Position numbers and translations under genes: made by a program. Source: Archangium violaceum (GTDB lineage: Bacteria > Myxococcota > Myxococcia > Myxococcales > Myxococcaceae). Taken from it: a stretch of DNA of 64,000 nt. The stretch lies in assembly GCF_016887565.1 (NCBI RefSeq), contig NZ_CP069396.1:2569001-2633000 (forward strand). Direction: 5' to 3'. The notes under the pieces are model-generated. The model was given only the letters and a program-made list of their open reading frames with translations, had not been told where the DNA came from and made no database searches. Below are positions 34,122 through 42,475 of this stretch, one piece after another (within the stretch, counting starts at the first letter, position 1; each line of letters starts with the position of its first letter).

Positions 34122-34901
34122 GTGGCCCCGGCACTCTTCGTGTCCCACGGCGCGCCCACGGTGGCGCTGGAGACGGATGCGTTCCCCCAGGCCCTGAAGG
34201 CCTTCGGGGAGAGCGCGGCGGCGCCGCGAGCACTGGTGGTGGTGTCCGCGCACTGGGAGACGCCGGGCGGGGTGCGTGTCACCGCCTCCGAGGCCCCTCC
34301 GCTCATCTATGACTTCGGCGGCTTTCCGGAGCCGCTCTATCAATTGAAGTATCCGAGCCCCGGCTCGCCCGAGCTGGCGCGCGACATCGTGGCGCGGCTG
34401 GACGCGGTGGGTTTGTCGGCCGTGGCGGATGCCCGTCGCGGGCTGGACCATGGCACGTGGATACCGCTGCGGCTGGCCTTCCCCGCGGCGCGCATACCGG
34501 TGGTGCAGGTGTCCTTGCCCTGGAGTGTTTCCGCGGCGGACGTGGCGAAGATGGGCGAGGCGCTGCGCCCCCTGCGCTCCGAGGGCGTGCTCCTCATGGG
34601 CAGTGGATGCATCACCCACAACCTGCGCCAGTTGACCTGGCAGGATAAATCCGCGCCCGCTGCATCCTGGGCGAGCGAGTTCGATGCATGGGTGGGTGAG
34701 CGTCTCGCGACCCGCGACTTCGTTGGGCTACAGTCGTGGACGAGCGCACCGCATGCGCGGCTCGCGCATCCCAGTGCCGAGCATTTCCTCCCGCTCTTTT
34801 TCGTCCTCGGTGCGGCCCTCCCCGAGGAGCGTGTCGTCCCCGTCTTCGAGGGCTTCCATTACTCGAGTTTGTCCATGCGCAGCTTCGTGCTGCGTGGATG
34901 A
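34122..34901 (+). CDS. DODA-type extradiol dioxygenase (class III ring-cleavage)
   Basis: Non-heme metal dioxygenase of the LigB/4,5-DOPA dioxygenase family, about 259 residues. Metal ligands are in FVSHGAPT and VVSAHWE; GLDHGTWIPLRLAFP and GSGCITHNLR carry the catalytic and further His residues, all conserved. It would cleave a catechol-type ring beside the hydroxyls. I chose GTG 34122 because family members begin just before ALFVSHG and GGGGGA lies five bases upstream; ATG 34065 is possible, but would lie only about 6 nt after the predicted sigma-54 start site and lacks a ribosome-binding site. Probably controlled by the divergent activator. Confidence 0.87.
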   Translation: MAPALFVSHGAPTVALETDAFPQALKAFGESAAAPRALVVVSAHWETPGGVRVTASEAPPLIYDFGGFPEPLYQLKYPSPGSPELARDIVARLDAVGLSAVADARRGLDHGTWIPLRLAFPAARIPVVQVSLPWSVSAADVAKMGEALRPLRSEGVLLMGSGCITHNLRQLTWQDKSAPAASWASEFDAWVGERLATRDFVGLQSWTSAPHARLAHPSAEHFLPLFFVLGAALPEERVVPVFEGFHYSSLSMRSFVLRG

Positions 34902-34940
34902 AACCCCCGTCGTTCGCAGTCCCAACTGGAGAGAAACACC

Positions 34941-35597
34941 ATGAAGCTGTCCCTCAAGCCCGCCGTTGCCGCCCTCGTGCTCGCCGCCCCCTCGCTCGCG
35001 TTCGCCGCCGAGTATGAGATCGACCCGGGCCACTCGAGCGCCCAGTTCTCCGTGAAGCACATGATGGTGTCCAACGTGCGCGGCGCGTTCTCGAAGGTGA
35101 CCGGCAAGGCCAACATCGACGAGAAGGACATCACCAAGTCGACCGTGGAGGCCACCATCGACGCCACCACCATCAACACCAACGAGCCCAAGCGCGACGA
35201 GCACCTGCGCAACGCCGACTTCTTCGACACCGCGAAGTACCCCACCATCACCTTCAAGTCGACGAAGGTGGAGAAGGCCGGTGAGAACCTCAAGGTGTCC
35301 GGCAACCTCACCATGCACGGCGTGACCAGGCCGGTGGTGCTGGACGTGGAGGGCTTCACCACGGAGTCGAAGGATCCCTGGGGCAACATCAAGCGTGGCG
35401 GTACGGCCACCACGAAGGTCAACCGCAAGGACTTCGGCCTGACCTACAACAGCGTCCTGGAGACCGGTGGCGTGGCGGTGGGTGAGGAGGTCGCCATCAC
35501 CATCGACCTGGAGCTGAACAAGAAGAAGGAGGCGGCTCCCGCGGCGGCGGCTCCGGCCAAGGCGGCCCCGGCCAAGTCGGCGAAGGACTCCAAGTAG
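34941..35597 (+). CDS. YceI family periplasmic protein
   Basis: 218 residues. An N-terminal signal peptide ends in SLAFAAEYEID. The mature domain is a YceI lipocalin-like barrel with family motifs: YEIDPGHSSAQFSVKH at the start, then HLRNADFFDTAKYPTITFKST, NLTMHGVTRPV and NRKDFGL. Such proteins bind polyisoprenoid or fatty compounds in the periplasm. A low-complexity tail of Lys/Ala/Pro (about 30 residues) is extra. ATG at 34941 behind GGAGAGAAACACC. It is 39 bp behind the dioxygenase gene and could share its transcript. A strong terminator follows. Confidence 0.92.
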   Translation: MKLSLKPAVAALVLAAPSLAFAAEYEIDPGHSSAQFSVKHMMVSNVRGAFSKVTGKANIDEKDITKSTVEATIDATTINTNEPKRDEHLRNADFFDTAKYPTITFKSTKVEKAGENLKVSGNLTMHGVTRPVVLDVEGFTTESKDPWGNIKRGGTATTKVNRKDFGLTYNSVLETGGVAVGEEVAITIDLELNKKKEAAPAAAAPAKAAPAKSAKDSK

Positions 35598-35628
35598 TCG
35601 TCCGAGCAGGATGGGGCAACTGCCCGGA

Positions 35629-35660
35629 GGGGCCTCGGTGACGAGGCCCCTCTTTCATTT
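35629..35660 (+). terminator. Intrinsic terminator after the YceI gene
   Basis: GGGGCCTCG (35629-35637) pairs perfectly with CGAGGCCCC (35642-35650) around a GTGA loop, followed by TCTTTCATTT. It lies 32 bp after the YceI stop and is a textbook terminator. Confidence 0.85.
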
Positions 35661-35670
35661 GAGGGCAGGG

Positions 35671-35701
35671 GTACCGCCGGGCAGGAGTGGCCCGGCGGTA
35701 C
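35671..35701 (-). terminator. Hairpin ending the giant repeat gene
   Basis: GTACCGCCGGGC (35671-35682) and GCCCGGCGGTAC (35690-35701) form a perfect 12-bp stem, starting 4 bp after the stop codon of the minus-strand repeat gene. No clear T-tract follows on the minus strand. Confidence 0.6.
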
Positions 35702-35704
35702 GGC

Positions 35705-38700
35705 TCAACCCTCGGCGACGGCCTGCACGCTCGCGCGGTAGATGAAGATGCGCGAGGTGTTGGTGCGCATGTCGGCGGGGATGACGAAGAAGCCCTGACC
35801 GGTGCCCTTGTAGTCGTGGGAGAAGCCGGCCACCTGGCGTCCGTCGGTGAAGGTGACGCGGATCTTCTGCCCATCCGGCTGCGGCGGACGGCTGCCGGTG
35901 GCGAGCATGAAGAAGATGGCCTTCACGCGCGTGACCGGAATGCGCTCGGGGGCGAAGCCGGTCTGCTGCTCGAGCGGGATGACCTCGTTGAGCAGGTCCA
36001 CGTCGCGGATGGCGCCGCGCTTCACCTGGCCCTCCACGGTGTGGATGATGACCCGGTGCTCGCCCTCGATGAACGCGTTGACGGGGGCGATGACGGCCGA
36101 TGCGGACGTGGAGGCCGACACGGCCGGAATGGATTGGAGCGTGGCGCGCGGAGGCGGAGCCCCGGGCACGAGCACCGGACCCAGGGAAGGTTTCGCGGCA
36201 ACGGCCGACACCGGGGCGGCGGAGGGAGTCGCGGGAGCCCTCGGAGCCATCGCGGGAGGCGGAGGCGGCACGGGGGCCCTGGCCACCGGAGCGGAGACCA
36301 CGGGAGGCGGAGGCGGTACGGCCATCGCGGGCGGTTGCTCCACGACGTCCTCCGACAGGTCGATCTCCGGCATCTCCGGCTCGGCCTCCATGACGGGCAG
36401 GTCGGCCTCGGGCGCCGCCAGATCGATCACCGGCATCTCGGGCTCGGCCTCCATGATGGGCAGGTCGGCCTCGGGCGCGGGCGGAGGCGACGCCATCACC
36501 GGCATCTCGGGCTCGGCCTCCATGATGGGCAGGTCGGCCTCGGGCGTGGGCTCGGCGCTGGCCATCTCCTCGACGGGCGTGGCGAGGCTTTCTCCATGGC
36601 CCCAGGCGGGTGCCTGCTCCTGGCCGGACCAGTGTGCCTGCGGATCCGCCGACTCGTCCGCGGACCAGGAGCCACTCGTCCCGAACATGGAGGCGTCACC
36701 GCCAGGGCTCATGGGCTCGGCGTCGTGGGCGCTCGCACCCCACTCACCCTGGCCCTCGGTCTGCTGCGTGTTCCATCCCGTCGCATCCGCGGCGGGCGCG
36801 CTCCAGGCCGTCTCCGCGGGCGCGCTGGCCCACTCGCCCTGGGCCGAGGTCTCGCCGCCCGGAGCGGACCACTCGGGCGATGCGGCCGGGGCCGCGGACG
36901 AGTCCGACGTCACCCACTCGGGTTGAACCTCCTCGACGGGCGAGCCCCACTCGGTCTGGGCCTCGACCGGAGCGTTCCAGTCGGGCTGAGGCTGCTCGGC
37001 CGGAGTGGCATTCCAGTCCTGTGTGGTGCCACCCGGAGTCCACGCGGGCTGGGGTTCGGAGGTAGCCCACTCGGGCTGGGCCTCCATGACGGGCTGCTCC
37101 TCGACGGGAGTGGCCCACTCGGGCTGAGGCTCGGCGGTGGCGGAAGGCTCGGAGGTAGCCCACTCGGGCTGAGCCTCCATGACAGGCTGTTCCTCGGCGG
37201 GAGTGGCCCACTCGGGCTGCGCCTCAGCGGTGGGCTGGGGCTCGGAGGTGGCCCACTCGGGCTGAGCCTCCATGACAGGCTGCTCCTCAGCGGGAGTGGC
37301 CCACTCGGGCTGCGCCTCAGCGGTGGGCTGGGGCTCGGAGGTGGCCCACTCGGGCTGAGCCTCCATGAGGGGTTGCTCCTCGATGGGAGTGGCCCACTCG
37401 GGCTGAGGCTCGGCAGCGGCGGAAGGCTCGGAGGTGGCCCACTCGGGCTGAGCCTCCATGACAGGCTGCTCCTCAGCGGGAGTAGCCCACTCGGGCTGAG
37501 CCTCGGCGGTGGGCTGGGGCTCGGAGGTGGCCCACTCGGGCTGAGCCTCCATGAGAGGCTGCTCCTCGACGGGAGTGGACCACTCGGGCTGCGCCTCAGC
37601 GGTGGGCTGGGGCTCGGAGGTGGCCCACTCAGGCTGAGCCTCCATGAGAGGCTGCTCCTCGACGGGAGTGGACCACTCGGGCTGCGCCTCAGCGGTGGGC
37701 TGAGACTCGGAGGTGGCCCACTCGGGCTGAGCCTCCATGAGGGGCTGCTCCTCGGCGGGAGTGGCCCACTCAGGCTGCGCCTCCATGACGGGCTGCTCCT
37801 CGACAGGAGCGGACCACTCGGGCTGGGGCTCGGCAGCGGCGGAAGGCTCGGAGGTGGCCCACTCGGCCTGCACTTCGATGGGAGCCTGCTCCTCGACAGG
37901 AGCGGACCACTCGGGCTGAGCCTCGGCGGTGGGCTGGGGCTCGGAGGTGGCCCACTCGGGCTGGGCCTCCATGAGGGGCTGCTCCTCAACGGGAGTGGAC
38001 CACTCGGGCTGCGCCTCGGCGGTAGGCTGAGACTCGGAGGTGGCCCACTCGGGCTGAGCCTCCATGAGAGGCTGTTCCTCGACGGGAGTGGCCCACTCGG
38101 GCTGCGCCTCAGCGGTAGGCTGAGACTCGGAGGTGGCCCACTCGGCCTGCACCTCGAGGGGAGCCTGCTCCTCGACAGGAGAGGCCCATTCGGGCTGTGC
38201 CTCCATGACGGGCTGCTCCTCGGCAGGAGCGGACCACTCGGGCTGGGGCTCGGCGGTGGCGGAAGGCTCGGAGGTGGCCCACTCGGGCTGGGCCTCCATG
38301 ACCGGTTGCTCCTCGACGGGAGTGGCCCATTCGGCCTGCACCTCAGCGACAGGCTGAGACTCGGAGGTGGCCCACTCGGCCTGCACCTCGATGGGAGCCT
38401 GCTCCTCGACGGGAGTGGCCCACTCGGGCTGGGGCTCGGCAGCGGCGGAAGGCTCGGAGGTGGCCCACTCGGGCTGGGCCTCCATAAGGGGCTGCTCCTC
38501 GACGGGCGCGGACCACTCGGGCTGCGCCTCGGCGGTGGGCTGGGGCTCGGAGGTGGCCCACTCGGCCTGCACCTCGATGGGCGCCTGCTCCTCGGCGGGA
38601 GTGGCCCACTCGGGCTGCGCCTCGATGGACGGCAGCTCGCCGCCGTCGCTCAGAGGCGTGCCGTATGCGGTGGTGTCCTCGGGTGGAGGCTCGGCGGCAC

Positions 38701-40930
38701 CCGTCTCCGCCGAGGGCTCCTCGCTCCCCGGCTGGTGGCCCCAGGTGGAGCTGGTCGCCGCGAACTCCGGCGTGCTCATGTACTCCGCCGCGCTCTCCAG
38801 CTGGAGCCCCGTTCCGGTGCCCTCGCCCTCGGTCGTGCTCCAGCTCGCGCTGGCGTCCGTCGCCTCGAGCGGCACGGCCTCGTCCGTCACGGTCGCGCCG
38901 GTCGGGTCCGCGTGACCCAGGAACTCGTTCGTGCTGGCGAGCGGCACGGGATCGCCCGGGTCGCCCGAACCGAACAGCGGCTCGCCCGAGTCCATCAGCT
39001 CGTTCCTCACCTCGTTGCGCTCCGCTGGCGCGCCCCACTCGGCGGGCCGCGTGGCCTCGGGATCGAACGAGTCGGTGACCTGGACGGTGTCCGCGTGCAG
39101 GTCGGGCGCGACCCGCACCGGATGCAGCGCCAGCGACGGCACGTGCGCCTCGGACGAGTAGCCCGGAGTCGACGGAGCGATCTCCGCACCGAGGTCGGCC
39201 ACGTCGAAGGTGGGCTGCTCCACGCCATACTCCTCCGTGGCGGGAGACGCGGGCTCCTCGGAGGTCTGCCACGGCATCTCCAGCGCCGGGGCCGCTTGCG
39301 CGGCGGGCTCGGGCGTGGCCTCGAGGTCGGAGACGTCGAACGTGGGCGTCTCCGGCTCGGCGGAGGGCTCCGCGGCCTGGACGTCGTTCACGTCCAGCGT
39401 GGACACGGGCTCCACGCTGGCTTGGGGCGGGTACGCGGGCAGTGCGTACGACGCGGTGATCTCCATCCGGTAGCTCGGATCCTCGAGCAGGGCGAGGTCC
39501 GGATCGTCCGGGTTGGCGGGCGGCTGCCCGGCGTCTCCCGAGGCCGCTTCGTCAGCCGACGCGTCATAGGCGGGCGGGGCGAGCGTGGAGGTGCTCGACT
39601 CCATGTCCACCGCGAGCGGCGCGGAGGCCCACTCGTCCGCGAGCGGGGCCGTGGGCTCCTCGGCGAGCACCGGCTCGGACGCGGAGATGGGCTCCGCGGT
39701 GAGCAGCGGCTCGGCCGGGAGCATGTCGGCCTCGGACTCGATCAGCTCGATGTCGGAGGCACTCACCTCGATGGTGCGGCTGGGGGTCAGCGGCACCTCG
39801 GCCACGGGCGGCGAGGAGACGGGAGCGGGCTGCGTCAGGTCGGAGTTGAGCGAGGAGAAGTCGTCCTCACCCAGCTCGATGGGTCCCGAGGACTCCTCCG
39901 GGGGCGTGGCCTCGTGCACCGGCTGGTGCGCGGTGAGCGAGGCCGTCGAGGGCGCGGTGACGTCGTTCCAGTCGCTCATGTCGACCGACTCGGGAACGTT
40001 CTCGGGGAGGGAGATGGCCTCGCTGACGGGCGTGACGTCGGTGTCGGACACCTCGAAGACGTCGTCGGCGGGGGGCTCGGCCGCGTCGAGCGACTCGGGC
40101 TCCGGCTCGGAAGCGGTGGACGCGAGAGGCTCCGGGGTGGGCTCCGCCCAGGGCGCGGGCTCGCTCAGCGCGGGGATGTCGAGGTTCTCGCTCTCGAGGC
40201 TGATCTTGACCGGATCCGGCATCGGCTGCGGCTGCTGCGGCACGTACCCGGGCACCTGGGGATAGGTGGTGGCCGGTTGCTGCGCGGCGCTGGCTGCCGG
40301 GTCCTGCTGCGGATCGGTCGGGTAGGCCTGGCCCTGCGTGGCCGCGTAGGGGTCCTGACCCTGCTGGGAGTCGTAGCCCTGGGCGGGGTAGGCGTACCAC
40401 TGGCCATCGGCGCCGTAGTAGCCCTGTGGCTGCGCGTAGGGATCCTGACCCTGGTGGGGGTCGTAGCCCTGGGTGGGGTAGGCGTACCACTGGCCATCGG
40501 CGCCGTAGTAGCCCTGGGGCTGCTGCGCGTAGGCCTGGTTGGGATCGTAGCCCTGGTTGGGGTCGTAGGCCTGATTGGGATCGTAGCCCTGGTGGGGGTC
40601 GTAGCCCTGGGTGGGGTAGGCGTACCACTGGCCATCGGTGCCGTAGTAGCCCTGGGGCTGCTGCGCGTAGGCCTGGTTGGGATCGTAGCCCTGGTGGGGG
40701 TCGTAGCCCTGGGCGGGGTAGGCGTACCACTGGCCATCGGCGCCGTAGTAGCCCTGTGGCTGCTGAGCGGGGTCCATGGCCACGGCGGGCTCCTGAGCGG
40801 GCGTTCCCTGGTCACCCAGGGACCCACGCAGCTCGTTCCAACGAGCCTCCTCCGCGGGGGAAATATTTCCCCGCGTCCGCTTCTCGTCCAGGAAGCGAAA
40901 CTCCCTCATCGCCGCACGCGTGTCGGACAT
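35705..40930 (-). CDS. Giant Pro/Glu/Trp repeat protein with C-terminal conserved domain
   Basis: 1741 residues. Four parts: a short charged head (FRFLDEKRTRGNISPAEEAR), an N-terminal Gln/Tyr-rich array of four units built on QPQGYYGADGQWYAYP and QGYDPHQGYDPNQAY, an acidic Ser/Pro/Glu region, and a central array of several tens of EAQPEW-type units (EEQPLMEAQPEWATSE...). After a Pro-rich spacer, a folded C-terminal domain of about 130 residues begins at HRVIIHTVEGQVKRG and has RVKAIFFMLATG and VTFTDGRQVAGFSHDYKG, resembling the DUF6982/PilZ-associated domain of myxobacteria. No TM or signal peptide. ATG at 40930 follows GAGGTGATGG. Probably a cytoplasmic scaffold; function unknown. Confidence 0.85.
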   Translation of the reverse strand: MSDTRAAMREFRFLDEKRTRGNISPAEEARWNELRGSLGDQGTPAQEPAVAMDPAQQPQGYYGADGQWYAYPAQGYDPHQGYDPNQAYAQQPQGYYGTDGQWYAYPTQGYDPHQGYDPNQAYDPNQGYDPNQAYAQQPQGYYGADGQWYAYPTQGYDPHQGQDPYAQPQGYYGADGQWYAYPAQGYDSQQGQDPYAATQGQAYPTDPQQDPAASAAQQPATTYPQVPGYVPQQPQPMPDPVKISLESENLDIPALSEPAPWAEPTPEPLASTASEPEPESLDAAEPPADDVFEVSDTDVTPVSEAISLPENVPESVDMSDWNDVTAPSTASLTAHQPVHEATPPEESSGPIELGEDDFSSLNSDLTQPAPVSSPPVAEVPLTPSRTIEVSASDIELIESEADMLPAEPLLTAEPISASEPVLAEEPTAPLADEWASAPLAVDMESSTSTLAPPAYDASADEAASGDAGQPPANPDDPDLALLEDPSYRMEITASYALPAYPPQASVEPVSTLDVNDVQAAEPSAEPETPTFDVSDLEATPEPAAQAAPALEMPWQTSEEPASPATEEYGVEQPTFDVADLGAEIAPSTPGYSSEAHVPSLALHPVRVAPDLHADTVQVTDSFDPEATRPAEWGAPAERNEVRNELMDSGEPLFGSGDPGDPVPLASTNEFLGHADPTGATVTDEAVPLEATDASASWSTTEGEGTGTGLQLESAAEYMSTPEFAATSSTWGHQPGSEEPSAETGAAEPPPEDTTAYGTPLSDGGELPSIEAQPEWATPAEEQAPIEVQAEWATSEPQPTAEAQPEWSAPVEEQPLMEAQPEWATSEPSAAAEPQPEWATPVEEQAPIEVQAEWATSESQPVAEVQAEWATPVEEQPVMEAQPEWATSEPSATAEPQPEWSAPAEEQPVMEAQPEWASPVEEQAPLEVQAEWATSESQPTAEAQPEWATPVEEQPLMEAQPEWATSESQPTAEAQPEWSTPVEEQPLMEAQPEWATSEPQPTAEAQPEWSAPVEEQAPIEVQAEWATSEPSAAAEPQPEWSAPVEEQPVMEAQPEWATPAEEQPLMEAQPEWATSESQPTAEAQPEWSTPVEEQPLMEAQPEWATSEPQPTAEAQPEWSTPVEEQPLMEAQPEWATSEPQPTAEAQPEWATPAEEQPVMEAQPEWATSEPSAAAEPQPEWATPIEEQPLMEAQPEWATSEPQPTAEAQPEWATPAEEQPVMEAQPEWATSEPQPTAEAQPEWATPAEEQPVMEAQPEWATSEPSATAEPQPEWATPVEEQPVMEAQPEWATSEPQPAWTPGGTTQDWNATPAEQPQPDWNAPVEAQTEWGSPVEEVQPEWVTSDSSAAPAASPEWSAPGGETSAQGEWASAPAETAWSAPAADATGWNTQQTEGQGEWGASAHDAEPMSPGGDASMFGTSGSWSADESADPQAHWSGQEQAPAWGHGESLATPVEEMASAEPTPEADLPIMEAEPEMPVMASPPPAPEADLPIMEAEPEMPVIDLAAPEADLPVMEAEPEMPEIDLSEDVVEQPPAMAVPPPPPVVSAPVARAPVPPPPPAMAPRAPATPSAAPVSAVAAKPSLGPVLVPGAPPPRATLQSIPAVSASTSASAVIAPVNAFIEGEHRVIIHTVEGQVKRGAIRDVDLLNEVIPLEQQTGFAPERIPVTRVKAIFFMLATGSRPPQPDGQKIRVTFTDGRQVAGFSHDYKGTGQGFFVIPADMRTNTSRIFIYRASVQAVAEG
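36900..38640 (-). repeat. In-frame tandem repeat array (EAQPEWA units)
   Basis: Coding repeats inside the giant gene. Units of about 13-20 codons alternate MEAQPEWA and EQPLMEA/AEAQPEW, with near-identical DNA (such as CACTCGGGCTGAGCCTCCAT) recurring throughout. The high DNA identity points to recent expansion by slippage or unequal crossing-over; copy number will vary between strains. It is not a CRISPR array because units are contiguous and code for protein. Confidence 0.8.
40386..40760 (-). repeat. Tandem Gln/Tyr-rich repeats (GYYGADGQWYAYP)
   Basis: Four copies of the GYYGxDGQWYAYP unit separated by variable GYDPHQGYDPNQAY tracts, at the N-terminal part of the giant protein. DNA of the units is nearly identical. 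Confidence 0.75.
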
Positions 40931-41058
40931 CCATCACCTCGCTGCGGGTCCGGGGCCGGAGCTTCAGCCGCAGCGCCTGAAGCCAAATAAAATTCCGCGC
41001 GAGTGTAGGAGACTCAGGAGGAGGGGTAAACTTCGCGGACGCGGATTCAGCCCGCTCG

Positions 41059-42417
41059 TTACCTCCGCGAGAGAGCGGCCTTCACGGCGGCCTCCAGTTC
41101 CGGGACGCCCCGGCCATAGCGCTGCTGGAGGGCCTCCTCGAAGGGGGTGCCCTGACCTACCTCGCGGATGAGGCCGAGCAGCCGGGTGGGCCCTCCGTCG
41201 CCGAGCAGCTCCCGGACGGCCACGGCCGAGGTGCCATAGGCGAGGGCGGGGTCGCTCTGGTGGATGAGGGCCTGCCCGGCCATCTGGGAGAGGCGGGGGA
41301 GCTGGCCCGACTGAGCGGCGCCTCGCAGGCGGGTGGCCAGCGCGTAGGGCGGCTTGTCGCTGCCCAGGTAGCGCCACTCGACGTACTCGGCGAGGCCCTC
41401 GTTGAGCCAGATGGGGACGTGCTGGCCGCCAGCGGCGGCGCGGACGAGGTCATCCACCACGGAGTGAACGTACTCGTGGACGAGGGTGGCCTTGGTCTGC
41501 TGGGTGAGCTCGGCGGCGTCGTTGATGCGGATGGCGCCGTCCGAGTACAGCCCGGCCACGGCGCGAGCGAGGGCGGCGCCCTGGTGGGTGCGGAACTCCT
41601 CGCGGGTGTAGAGGATGACGTCCACGGGGGCCTCGCGCGCCTCGCCCAGCACCTGGCGGGTGTGGACGTAGGCCTCGTCGAGCGCGGAGACGATGCGGCC
41701 CTCGTACTCGGCGCGCTGGCCGAAGTCGCGCGCGTTGTTGAAGTACTTCACCACGAAGCGGCTGTTGGCGCGGGTGCGCATGCCGTCCTCGCCCACGCCG
41801 GACTCGAACGCGAGGCCCGAGGAGCCCGAGGCCGGCTGGACGGAGCCCTTGTCTTCCTCGCCGGTGAAGCGGCGCTCGATGGCGAGGGCCGTGGCGCGCG
41901 CCTGGCTCTCCTCGGCGGACTCACCGCGGGCCTTCTGCAGCAGGACGCGGGCCTTGGCGGCCTCGGGCGAGCGCGGTGGCACCTTGCCCAGCACGGCGAT
42001 GGCGCCCTGGGGATCCTTGTCCTCGAGGAGGAGCCGGCCCAGCTCCAGTCCGAAGTGACCCTCCTTGGGGAAGTGTTCCAGCCCGCGGCGCAGGGCATCC
42101 TCGGCGGCGCCGCGCTGGTCGGTGGCGAGCGCGGTGCGGGCGAGGCAGCGCAGGCCGGCGGCGGTCTCCTCGAAGAGCACGGCGCGCTCGCCGAGTGAGT
42201 ACGCCATCACCGCGTCGGAGCCGGCGAGGGCCTCGCAGCCCTTGAGGAGCGAGGTGGCGACGGTACGGCGCTGGGGCGGTTCATAGCCCTTGGGGTCCAC
42301 GGAGGACCAGGCGAGGTACAGGTCTTCCCACGCGCGCTGGGCGGCGAGTTTCTGGGCCTGCGCGGGCGTCGGGGGCGGATTGGCGGAGAGCAGGGCGGCG
42401 AGGAGCAGGGCACGCAT
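41059..42417 (-). CDS. Secreted gluzincin peptidase with TPR-like N-terminus
   Basis: 452-residue exported protein. ATG at 42417 begins a signal peptide (MRALLLAALLSANPPPTPAQA). Residues about 20-180 are helical repeats (TPR-like, e.g. ALRRGLEHFPKEGHFGLELGRLLLEDKDPQGAI). The C-terminal half carries the zinc site HEYVH (in TLVHEYVHSVV) and the downstream Glu ligand in WLNEGLAEYVEW, as in peptidase_MA (M61/M1-like gluzincins). It should be a periplasmic or outer-membrane metalloprotease. 58 bp separate it from the threonine ammonia-lyase stop on the same strand. Confidence 0.86.
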   Translation of the reverse strand: MRALLLAALLSANPPPTPAQAQKLAAQRAWEDLYLAWSSVDPKGYEPPQRRTVATSLLKGCEALAGSDAVMAYSLGERAVLFEETAAGLRCLARTALATDQRGAAEDALRRGLEHFPKEGHFGLELGRLLLEDKDPQGAIAVLGKVPPRSPEAAKARVLLQKARGESAEESQARATALAIERRFTGEEDKGSVQPASGSSGLAFESGVGEDGMRTRANSRFVVKYFNNARDFGQRAEYEGRIVSALDEAYVHTRQVLGEAREAPVDVILYTREEFRTHQGAALARAVAGLYSDGAIRINDAAELTQQTKATLVHEYVHSVVDDLVRAAAGGQHVPIWLNEGLAEYVEWRYLGSDKPPYALATRLRGAAQSGQLPRLSQMAGQALIHQSDPALAYGTSAVAVRELLGDGGPTRLLGLIREVGQGTPFEEALQQRYGRGVPELEAAVKAALSRR

Positions 42418-42475
42418 GGTGCGCAGTATGGCCGAGCCCATGCCCCGGGACGAAGGGGGACCACCCCTGAAAAGC

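Noticed and set aside
36900-38640. Possible CRISPR array
   Set aside because: Repeats are contiguous without unique spacers, in frame and translate to EAQPEW units.
35687-40990. A 1767-codon open frame on the plus strand opposite the giant repeat gene
   Set aside because: Its product is Gly/Arg/Leu-rich without domain pattern, and it mirrors the minus-strand repeats. It arises from GC-rich third positions and the codon repeat, with no ribosome-binding site.
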